NCBI GenBank assembly: GCA_002306075.1
Contig: DBRW01000077.1
Span: 1-5,125 of the forward strand
Length of the DNA: 5,125 bases
Origin: Synergistaceae bacterium UBA1358
GTDB lineage: Bacteria; Synergistota; Synergistia; Synergistales; Synergistaceae
Direction of reading: 5' to 3'
Each line of letters opens with the position of its first letter. Positions within the stretch are counted from its first letter, which is position 1. This document shows positions 1-4,661 of this stretch, piece by piece. The notes under the pieces are model-generated. The model had not been told where the DNA came from, did no database searches, and saw only the letters and a program-made list of their open reading frames with translations. The position numbers were made by a program, and so were the translations under genes.

Positions 1-696
1 GAGAAGGGGCACGAGGTCAATTACCACATGATAGGCAGGAACAATTCCTTCAGGATGTCGGGGGACAGCGTGATAGGCCTTGCCTTTCCGATAGCCTTTT
101 TCTCTTCATATCCATTAGTGCTGAAATTCATAGCATCCCTTCCTGAGGGCAGGGGAAAAAAGATATTCATGACAGCTACGATGGGAGGATCTGCACTGGG
201 CGCGGAAGGTAAGTTCAGGAAGCTGGTGCGCGACAAGGGTTACAAGCCCATTGGGTCCGAACTCTTCATCATGCCCGGCAACTACAACAACGGAGTCATA
301 CCGGTCGAGAAGAACAGTCAGCTGGTCTCGGCCGCGAAGGAGAAGGCAAGGGCGTTCGCGGACAGGCTTGAGAAGGGCAGCGCGGCCTGGGGCCGCGGTA
401 TCCCCGTCATCCCATCAATGTGGTATAAGCTGATTTCGAGCGGGAGATCGCTCCGCTTCTTTTACAGGATGTTTCCGATAACGGTCGATAAAGAAAAATG
501 CATCAAATGCATGAGATGCGCAGAGAACTGTCCGGTAGGGGCAATAGACGGATCGGGTGAGTTCCCGGTCATCAACAGGAACATCTGCGAGTCCTGCCAG
601 AGGTGCGTGGCATTCTGTCCCGCTCATGCGATAGAGGTTCCCGGCAAACCCGCGGAGCAGTACAGAGCCATGGAGTTCGAAGAATTTTCGCGGTAG
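1..696 (+). CDS. EFR1-type flavodoxin/2x[4Fe-4S] ferredoxin fusion protein, 3' part
   Basis: The reading frame is open from the first base, so the gene starts before the window and 231 C-terminal residues are visible. Residues 1 to about 115 look like the rear half of a flavodoxin-like domain: a hydrophobic strand (KKIFMTATMGGSALGAEG) with a Gly-rich turn, followed by a strand and helix. A basic linker (about 130-160) leads to a bacterial ferredoxin domain. Its two CxxCxxCxxxCP clusters use Cys167/170/173/177 and Cys196/199/202/206, enough for two [4Fe-4S] clusters. This order, flavodoxin then dicluster ferredoxin, is that of the EFR1 family of cytosolic electron-transfer proteins common in anaerobes. 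The redox partner cannot be read from the window. It is convergent with the small zinc-ribbon gene. The domain call is firm; the exact family name is likely. Confidence 0.88.
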   Translation, partial: EKGHEVNYHMIGRNNSFRMSGDSVIGLAFPIAFFSSYPLVLKFIASLPEGRGKKIFMTATMGGSALGAEGKFRKLVRDKGYKPIGSELFIMPGNYNNGVIPVEKNSQLVSAAKEKARAFADRLEKGSAAWGRGIPVIPSMWYKLISSGRSLRFFYRMFPITVDKEKCIKCMRCAENCPVGAIDGSGEFPVINRNICESCQRCVAFCPAHAIEVPGKPAEQYRAMEFEEFSR

Positions 697-702
697 GCAT
701 AG

Positions 703-764
703 GTACCCTGAGCCGAAAAGTCCAAAACTCCGCAGTGACGGAGAAACCATTCGGTCCAGGGTAC
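703..764. repeat. 62-nt imperfect palindrome with an apical hairpin in a convergent gap
   Basis: The arms 703-717 and 750-764 pair over 15 positions. GTACCCTG pairs with CAGGGTAC and CCGAA pairs with TTCGG. Between these two stems sit one A-C mismatch (711/756) and one G-U wobble (712/755). A second hairpin sits inside: CTCCG 728-732 and CGGAG 739-743 around a 6-nt loop. It lies between two convergent genes, where a bidirectional terminator would be expected, but neither strand has a T tract after the stem. It could be a rho-assisted 3'-end stabiliser, a dispersed palindromic repeat or a small structured RNA. I do not recognise a known RNA family. Confidence 0.6.
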
Positions 765-784
765 GCGAAGCCGGTACAGGCCAT

Positions 785-798
785 CCGGATCCTTCCGG
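785..798. other. Small GC hairpin just downstream of the zinc-ribbon gene
   Basis: CCGGA (785-789) and TCCGG (794-798) form a 5-bp stem with a TCCT loop. A slightly wider pairing, GCCGG 770-774 with CCGGC 795-799, competes with it. It begins a few bases after the stop of the minus-strand zinc-ribbon gene and could act as its 3' end. There is no T run, so an intrinsic terminator is not supported. Confidence 0.3.
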
Positions 799-801
799 CG
801 A

Positions 802-954
802 CTAACCTTCCTTAAGTTCAGGCTCGAACTCCAGGTCGTTCTCTATAGCACAGTCGTTGCAGACGACTACCGTGTCGCCGTCCGGGGTGACGGCCTCATG
901 AAAGAGGTCGCAGCACTCTTTGAGCGCCTTGCCGCATATTGCGCAAACCAGCAT
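802..954 (-). CDS. Small zinc-ribbon-like protein (50 aa), function unknown
   Basis: This 50-residue frame starts at ATG (952-954) with a strong SD, AGGGGGA, 6 nt upstream. It begins MLVCAICGKALKECC and ends at TAG. Cys4/Cys7 (CAIC) and Cys32/Cys35 (CNDC) form two CxxC knuckles about 25 residues apart, the usual layout of a zinc ribbon. Cys14 and Cys15 are extra. The C-terminal 15 residues are acidic (EFEPELKE). There is no signal peptide or membrane segment, so it should be cytosolic. It lies 62 bp downstream of the flavin reductase on the same strand, with a probable terminator between them, so it may be weakly co-transcribed or have its own promoter. The function is unknown; metal binding, a nucleic acid role or an adaptor role are all possible. 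Confidence that it is real comes from the SD, the paired CxxC motifs and its clean fit in the gap. Confidence 0.72.
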   Translation of the reverse strand: MLVCAICGKALKECCDLFHEAVTPDGDTVVVCNDCAIENDLEFEPELKEG

Positions 955-978
955 TGATATTCCCCCTAAATGTAATAG

Positions 979-1010
979 TCAAAAGGCCCAGGTATTTGGC
1001 AAGGGCCTCA
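979..1010 (-). terminator. Probable intrinsic terminator after the flavin reductase
   Basis: Read on the minus strand, AGGCCC (1008-1003) pairs with GGGCCT (989-984) across a 13-nt loop. A TTTT run (984-981) follows directly. It begins 9 nt past the flavin reductase stop. The stem is only 6 bp but entirely strong except for its base pair, and the T run is short, so termination may be partial and allow read-through into the zinc-ribbon gene. Confidence 0.55.
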
Positions 1011-1016
1011 GTCTTC

Positions 1017-1589
1017 TTATCTGCCTTTCTTCTTCTTTTTTACCGAGAAGCCAAAGCTTCCTACCTCTTTTCCAAGGGCAAAGTATTTGCCGTGGCTCGT
1101 GGCTACAAGGCTCGCTCTTTCCAGGTGCAGCCTTCCCCTGCTGTCGAGAAGACCTTCGTCAACGTTGACAGCGACGATCTTCGAGAGGAACATGTCGTGA
1201 GTTCCCAGCCTGATCACCCTGTCGACCCTGCACTCAATGCTGACCGGGCTCTCTTCTATCATTGGGGCGCTAACTTTAGAAGCTGCAGCTGCTGTTATTG
1301 CAGGAAGCGAAAATTTGTCGATGTCCCTGCCAGATTTTACTCCGCAGTAGTCAGCCGCCCATATCAGCGGCTCAGTTGTGAGATTTATCACAAACTCCGA
1401 CGTCTCAGTTATCAGCCCGTGGGAATAACGCTCCGGCCTTACGGATATGTATGTCATCGCAGGGTCTGAGTTGACTATCCCTGTCCATGCGACAGTGATG
1501 ACGTTCGGCCTTTCCATCGTCCCGCACGAGACCATCACCGGAGGCAGCGGATAGAGCATCGTGCCGGGTTTCCATGTCACCTTTCCCAA
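1017..1589 (-). CDS. Flavin reductase-like FMN-binding protein
   Basis: It encodes 190 residues resembling the flavin reductase/FMN-binding split-barrel family. Members are cytosolic, bind FMN and reduce flavins with NAD(P)H or serve as flavoprotein electron carriers. Visible family features are KPGTMLYPLP near residues 7-16, the NVITVAWTG segment (29-37), SDPAMTYISVRPERYS (41-56), EFVINL (65-70) and DYCGVKSGRDIDKF (80-93). The end, YFALGKEVGSFGFSVKKK, is also typical. I place the start at TTG 1587-1589 because a near-perfect SD (AAGGGGGTGAT) precedes it by 6 nt and family homology begins there. The longer open frame up to 1673 would translate repeat DNA and lose the SD. A GTG at 1578-1580 is a weaker alternative. 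The physiological substrate and partner are unknown; the nearby EFR1 ferredoxin is a conceivable but unproven donor. Confidence 0.88.
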   Translation of the reverse strand: MGKVTWKPGTMLYPLPPVMVSCGTMERPNVITVAWTGIVNSDPAMTYISVRPERYSHGLITETSEFVINLTTEPLIWAADYCGVKSGRDIDKFSLPAITAAAASKVSAPMIEESPVSIECRVDRVIRLGTHDMFLSKIVAVNVDEGLLDSRGRLHLERASLVATSHGKYFALGKEVGSFGFSVKKKKKGR

Positions 1590-1593
1590 ATTA

Positions 1594-1607
1594 TGATCAC
1601 CCCCTTT
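1594..1607 (-). promoter_or_regulatory. Strong SD that decides the TTG start of the flavin reductase
   Basis: On the minus strand AAAGGGGGTGATC matches the anti-SD over almost its whole length and lies just upstream of TTG 1587-1589. It sits immediately inside the end of the repeat region, so translation beginning within the repeat is unlikely. Confidence 0.75.
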
Positions 1608-1610
1608 TAA

Positions 1611-1758
1611 AACATTGCTGAGCAATTGCTGAGCAGTCGTAAATACGGTCAAGCAATTGTCAAACGTTGTCAAACAGTAGTCAAACTGTTGTTTTATAGG
1701 GTCGTCAACACTTTACAATTGCTCAGCTACCGCTCAGGCCATTGCTCAGCCGCTCCTC
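1611..1758. repeat. Left outer repeat module: 10-11 bp phased repeats (GCTGAGCA / GTCAA / GCTCAGC)
   Basis: ATTGCTGAGCA occurs twice in perfect tandem (1614-1624 and 1625-1635). It is followed by GTCAA cores at about 1648, 1659, 1669, 1680 and 1704, and by GCTCAG units at 1721, 1732, 1744 and a variant at 1752. Most steps are 10-12 bp, close to one helical turn. A perfect 12-bp inverted pair, GCTGAGCAATTG (1617-1628) and CAATTGCTCAGC (1716-1727), bounds the core. The segment 1632-1698 is present again, inverted, at 3615-3681 with 64/67 identity. The module has no coding character. It sits between the hairpin module and the flavin reductase SD. Confidence 0.85.
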
Positions 1759-1776
1759 ATGGATGCGAAGCGAGCA

Positions 1777-1851
1777 AATTCTCCAGCGACAAACGTTGCG
1801 AATTCTCCGCAGCCCGGAGGCTGCAGATTCCCCGCGGCATCTTCATGCCGC
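1777..1851. repeat. Left hairpin module: three stem-loops with AATTCTCC spacers
   Basis: There are three stem-loops in a row. GCGAC 1786-1790 pairs with GTTGC 1795-1799 (loop AAAC, one G-U). GCAGCC 1809-1814 pairs with GGCTGC 1819-1824 (loop CGGA). GCGGCAT 1834-1840 pairs with ATGCCGC 1845-1851 (loop CTTC). Each is preceded by a similar spacer: AATTCTCC (1777-1784), AATTCTCC (1801-1808) and AGATTCCCC (1825-1833). Bases 1801-1834 recur exactly, inverted, at 3486-3519. No T tract follows, and no gene ends just upstream on the plus strand, so this is not a terminator string. Confidence 0.85.
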
Positions 1852-1883
1852 AGCCCCTAATAGATTAACATAAAGAAGGCTGA

Positions 1884-1917
1884 TTTACTGTGCTTATCAG
1901 CTAAAAAAATGTACAAT
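1884..1917 (+). promoter_or_regulatory. Possible weak promoter for the ABC operon
   Basis: TACAAT (1912-1917) is a 5/6 match to a -10 box, in an AT-rich patch following the left hairpin module. No convincing -35 lies 17 bp upstream; the nearest candidate, TTTACT (1884-1889), is 22 bp away. A start predicted from this box would fall very close to the SD, which counts against it. It is offered only as the best-looking box in the short leader. Confidence 0.25.
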
Positions 1918-1936
1918 ATAACGGGAGCGTGAGCAG

Positions 1937-2701
1937 ATGAAGATCTCAAAAGAGGGTTTCATGGGAAGCGGACTGACAGTGCCTGTATTGCTGCTTATAC
2001 TGTGGTGGGCCGGTTCAAACGCAGGATGGTGGAACGCATTCCTTCTTCCGTCTCCCGAACGCGTGATGGAGTCCTTCATACTTTCGATCCGGGACGGCGA
2101 ACTGCAGAGGCACGTCTGGGCGAGCCTTGAAAGGATAATAAAGGGCTTCGGCCTCTCTGCGGTCATGGCGCTTTCCTTTGCGCTCCTCTGTTCGTGGTTC
2201 CCGCGCATCCTCGTGCATATGGAGCCGACACTTGAATTTTTCAGGCACATCCCGCCCATGTCTACTGTCCCCCTCCTGATACTCTGGTTCGGGATAGGGG
2301 AGGCACCGAAGATAATACTGATAATCCTTGCCACATTTTTCCCCGTTTATATGAACGCCCTCCAGGGCATAAGGGACTGCGATCCGAAGCTGACGGAGGT
2401 AGCCACGGTGTTCGGCTACAGCAAATGGTACAGGTTCAGGTATGTCATCCTTCCGTCTGCCATACCGTCGATCCTTACAGGTCTCAGACTGGGCCTCGGC
2501 TACAGCTGGCGCTCGCTCGTCGCGGCTGAGCTGGTGGCTGCGTCATCGGGGCTGGGCTACATGATACTGGACGCCGAACAGCTTTCCCGCTCCGATGTCG
2601 TCCTTATGGGGATATTCGTGATAGGGACGCTGGGGGCCTTTCTTGACTACGGTTTCCTGTGGGGCATCAGACGTTATCTTAAAAGGGGCATCGAAGCGTG
2701 A
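1937..2701 (+). CDS. ABC transporter permease, SsuC/TauC (nitrate/sulfonate/taurine) type
   Basis: This 254-residue inner-membrane protein is the usual length for the family. It has about six hydrophobic segments (roughly 12-27, 68-88, 108-120, 124-140, 174-200 and 222-243). The cytoplasmic EAA-like loop, EVATVFGYSKWYRFRYVILP (about 154-173), docks the ATPase. The LPSPERVMESF segment near 37-47 and the FFRHIPPMSTVPLLILWFGIGE segment (101-122) are typical of SsuC/TauC/ThiX-like permeases. The start ATG has GGGAG about 9 nt upstream. Its stop overlaps the GTG start of the ATPase (GTGA), so the two are translationally coupled. The substrate cannot be told from the permease; sulfonates, taurine, nitrate, cyanate or pyrimidine/flavin precursors are all carried by relatives. 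No substrate-binding protein is encoded in the window. The whole operon is flanked by inverted repeat regions. Confidence 0.93.
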   Translation: MKISKEGFMGSGLTVPVLLLILWWAGSNAGWWNAFLLPSPERVMESFILSIRDGELQRHVWASLERIIKGFGLSAVMALSFALLCSWFPRILVHMEPTLEFFRHIPPMSTVPLLILWFGIGEAPKIILIILATFFPVYMNALQGIRDCDPKLTEVATVFGYSKWYRFRYVILPSAIPSILTGLRLGLGYSWRSLVAAELVAASSGLGYMILDAEQLSRSDVVLMGIFVIGTLGAFLDYGFLWGIRRYLKRGIEA

Positions 2702-3438
2702 GCTGGCTGAAGATCCGGAACCTGAAAAAAAAGTTTTACCTTGAGGATATGGATGTCGATGCGCTGAACGGCATCGACCTGGAGATAGAAGAGGGTGGCT
2801 TCCTGGTCATTGTGGGCAGGAGCGGATCGGGCAAGACGACGCTTCTGAGGATACTTGCCGGGCTTGAGTGCGAGACGGAGGGCGAGATCCTTTTCAAGGG
2901 AAGGAAATGCGGCCCCGACTCACCGCTCCCCGTAGGCATGGTCTTTCAGGAACCGAGGCTCATGCCCTGGCTATCGGTCGAGAACAATATACTATTTCCA
3001 TTCCTGCCGGGAGGGATATCCGGAGAACTGCACCAAAAGGCGCTGGACATCCTGAAGATGCTCGGACTTGAAGGGTATGAAAACGCGATGCCCCATCAGC
3101 TGTCCGGGGGCATGGCACAGAGGGTGGCGCTCGGAAGGGCGCTTTCCTGCGATCCTGAGATAGTGCTTATGGACGAACCCCTCGGAGCGCTGGACTATTT
3201 CACGAGAAGGGCACTCCAGAGGGAACTTGTGAGGATATACCTGCATGGCGGGAAGACCTTCCTTATGGTGACGCATGACGTAGGGGAGGCCCTGCGCATG
3301 GGCACGAGAGTGCTCGTGCTGAAGGACGGCAAGATAGAGGCCTCGATACCGGTGCCGCTCGAATATCCGAGGGACCGGCACAGCGAGACCTTCCAGTCAC
3401 TGCTGGACGAGGTACTGACCGCGCTGGATGATGCGTGA
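2698..3438 (+). CDS. ABC transporter ATP-binding protein, SsuB/TauB type
   Basis: This 246-residue cytosolic ATPase powers the permease encoded just upstream. All nucleotide-binding motifs are intact: Walker A GRSGSGKT (40-47), Q-loop glutamine in VFQEPRLMPW (Q84), signature LSGGM (135-139), Walker B IVLMDE (155-160), D-loop GALD and the H-loop histidine in VTHD (H193). EPRLMPWLSVENNI is characteristic of the SsuB/TauB/NrtD group. The start GTG (2698-2700) overlaps the permease stop by 4 nt. No strong separate SD is seen, so translation probably depends on coupling. The stop is followed within 9 bp by the right hairpin module. It lacks the extra C-terminal domain found in some nitrate-transport ATPases. 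Confidence 0.95.
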   Translation: MSWLKIRNLKKKFYLEDMDVDALNGIDLEIEEGGFLVIVGRSGSGKTTLLRILAGLECETEGEILFKGRKCGPDSPLPVGMVFQEPRLMPWLSVENNILFPFLPGGISGELHQKALDILKMLGLEGYENAMPHQLSGGMAQRVALGRALSCDPEIVLMDEPLGALDYFTRRALQRELVRIYLHGGKTFLMVTHDVGEALRMGTRVLVLKDGKIEASIPVPLEYPRDRHSETFQSLLDEVLTALDDA

Positions 3439-3446
3439 GGGGCAAG

Positions 3447-3519
3447 GCGGCGTGAAGATGCCGCGTGAAGCGGCGATTTCATCGCCGGGGAATCTGCAGC
3501 CTCCGGGCTGCGGAGAATT
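3447..3519. repeat. Right hairpin module, inverted copy of the left one with an extra stem-loop
   Basis: GCGGCGT 3447-3453 pairs with ATGCCGC 3458-3464 (loop GAAG, one G-U). This is the inverted counterpart of the third left hairpin, 17/18 identical. Next comes a hairpin absent on the left: 3471-3477 pairs with 3481-3487 around a TTC loop. Then GCAGCC 3496-3501 pairs with GGCTGC 3506-3511 (loop TCCG), followed by GGAGAATT. Bases 3486-3519 equal the reverse complement of 1801-1834 at every position. The string begins 9 bp after the ATPase stop and could protect or end that transcript, but lacks a T run. Confidence 0.85.
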
Positions 3520-3584
3520 GGAGGTCGGTACTTAAAGATTGAATTCTCCGGCGGCCGAAGGGCGCGAATTCTCCGCCCTTGTTC
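3511..3584. repeat. Second right hairpin block with paired GAATTCTCC copies
   Basis: GAATTCTCC occurs at 3541-3549 and 3566-3574, exactly 25 bp apart, around a hairpin (3551-3556 with 3560-3565, one G-G mismatch). CGGAGAATT (3511-3519) is perfectly inverted relative to AATTCTCCG (3542-3550). AAGGGCG (3558-3564) also pairs with CGCCCTT (3574-3580), followed by GTTCTT. That last stem is the nearest thing to a terminator for the ABC operon, but its loop is 9 nt and its T tract is broken. This block has the same orientation as the left module, opposite to the block at 3447-3519. Confidence 0.7.
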
Positions 3585-3591
3585 TTAACGA

Positions 3592-3716
3592 TTACTCAGC
3601 CGCATTTAAAGCCGTATAAGACAACAGTTTGACTACTGTTTGACAACGTTTGACAATTGTTTGACCGTATTCACGACTGCTTGCCAATTGCTTGCCAGTC
3701 TTTACGATTGCTCAGC
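3592..3716. repeat. Right outer repeat module: phased TTTGAC repeats, inverted copy of the left
   Basis: TTTGAC cores occur at about 3628, 3639, 3649 and 3660 (steps of 10-11 bp). They are followed by two TTGCC units (3681 and 3692) and bracketed by TTACTCAGC (3592-3600) and TTGCTCAGC (3708-3716). The segment 3615-3681 is the reverse complement of 1632-1698 with only three differences, all transitions. It has no stop-free family-like coding content of its own. It ends directly before the MBL gene leader. Confidence 0.85.
3629..3657 (+). promoter_or_regulatory. Possible promoter inside the phased repeats, reading to the MBL gene
   Basis: TTGACT (3629-3634), a 17-bp spacer and GACAAT (3652-3657) give a 5/6 and 4/6 match to sigma-70 boxes. 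This would leave a leader of about 80 nt before the TTG start. The same boxes exist in the left copy, directed at the flavin reductase. Because the region is made of repeated TTTGAC units, such matches arise easily, so this is weak. Confidence 0.25.
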
Positions 3717-3728
3717 TTAATGTTTAAA

Positions 3729-3746
3729 GAAGGGGAGATCGGATTG
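3729..3746 (+). promoter_or_regulatory. SD and TTG that decide the MBL gene start
   Basis: AAGGGGAGAT is a strong SD with TTG at 3744-3746, about 6 nt after GGGGAG. The upstream in-frame ATGs at 3657 and 3720 have no SD, and the former lies inside repeat DNA. Confidence 0.7.
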
Positions 3747-4661
3747 AACACGAAAGAGATAATCAAGGGACTTACGGAGATAGCGCTGCCTGTTCCGAGG
3801 GGCGGGTTTGAATCCTTTATAATCGGCTGGCACATCGATGACAGGAGCAGGGGGAGATCCATACTTGTGGAGACAGGCCCTGCCGTTTCGGTCCCGCGCC
3901 TTGCCGAGGACCTGAAGGAGATCGGGGCGGGCGAGCCCGACTACCTGCTGTACACGCACGTGCACCTTGACCATTCGGGGGGAGCGGGACAGTTCCACGA
4001 GCTGTTCCCCGGCACGAAGATAATAGCCCCGCTCAAGGGGCGTCCCCATCTCGTGGATCCGACGAGGCTGGTAGAGGCGAGCAGGGAGAACCTGGGCGAC
4101 CTGCTCGATGTCTACGGCATGCCGATCCCTCTTCCCGAAGATATCCTCGCGGACCCTGATCTCGAACTTGAAGGCCTCACGACCGTGGATACGCCCGGCC
4201 ATGCGCCGCACCACAGCTCATACCTCTACGACCTTGACGGGACGAGGATACTCTTCCCCGGGGAGGCCGCGGGATGTTATTTTGAGTTTGACGACGGTTC
4301 GATATTCATGAGGCCTGCGACCCCGCACAAATTCTATTACGAGACCGCGATGGCCTCACTGCAGAAGCTGATAGACCTCGGAGACGTGGATCTGATATGT
4401 TACCCCCATTCGGGCTGCAGCAGGGATCCCAAGGGACTCCTGGAGACGGCATCTTCCCAGATGGCCTTCTGGAAAGACATCATCTCGGCGCTTCCGGAAG
4501 GGGCGGGGACCGAAGAAGGAGTCGAAGCCCTGCTGAAAAACGATCCTGCGCTTTCGCACATCGACAGGCTTCCCGAAAAGGACAGGGAAAGGGAGATGTT
4601 CTTCCTTCGCCAGAGCACGAACGGGTATCTGGGCTATGTGAGAAGAAATGCCGAGAGCTGA
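3744..4661 (+). CDS. MBL-fold metallo-hydrolase
   Basis: With the TTG start this is a 305-residue cytosolic protein. The metallo-beta-lactamase fold motifs appear in order: THVHLDH (His72, His74, Asp76, His77), TPGHAPHH with His153, FPGEA with Glu174 where most family members have the metal-bridging Asp, and CYPHSG with His222. It should bind two metal ions and hydrolyse an ester, thioester or phosphodiester-type bond. Known relatives range from glyoxalase II to lactonases and nucleases, so the substrate is open. There is a C-terminal helical extension of about 75 residues. Upstream lies the right repeat module; the family homology begins after the SD, supporting the TTG. The gene overlaps the following nuclease gene by 14 nt, implying one transcript. 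Confidence 0.9.
   Translation: MNTKEIIKGLTEIALPVPRGGFESFIIGWHIDDRSRGRSILVETGPAVSVPRLAEDLKEIGAGEPDYLLYTHVHLDHSGGAGQFHELFPGTKIIAPLKGRPHLVDPTRLVEASRENLGDLLDVYGMPIPLPEDILADPDLELEGLTTVDTPGHAPHHSSYLYDLDGTRILFPGEAAGCYFEFDDGSIFMRPATPHKFYYETAMASLQKLIDLGDVDLICYPHSGCSRDPKGLLETASSQMAFWKDIISALPEGAGTEEGVEALLKNDPALSHIDRLPEKDREREMFFLRQSTNGYLGYVRRNAES

Noticed and set aside
703..764. Intrinsic terminator or known riboswitch (cobalamin, Moco)
   Set aside because: There is no T tract on either strand, no gene start directly downstream, and the conserved riboswitch core motifs I know of are absent.
939..1469. 176-codon plus-strand open frame
   Set aside because: It lies antisense to the flavin reductase, whose family motifs are clear on the minus strand; this frame has no SD or recognisable domain.
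1590..1673. N-terminal extension of the flavin reductase to an ATG at 1673
   Set aside because: The extension is repeat DNA, and the strong SD would lie inside the coding region; family homology starts after the TTG.
1611..1758. CRISPR array
   Set aside because: The units are about 11 bp with no unique spacers of 30-40 bp, and no cas gene is present.
1611..3720. Composite insertion sequence
   Set aside because: No transposase or obvious target-site duplication is seen; only inverted repeat regions and ABC genes are present.
3657..3743. N-terminal extension of the MBL gene to the ATG at 3657
   Set aside because: It translates the phased repeat, lacks an SD, and bypasses the strong SD before TTG 3744.
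3717..4214. 165-codon minus-strand open frame
   Set aside because: Antisense shadow of the MBL gene; no start signal or domain.
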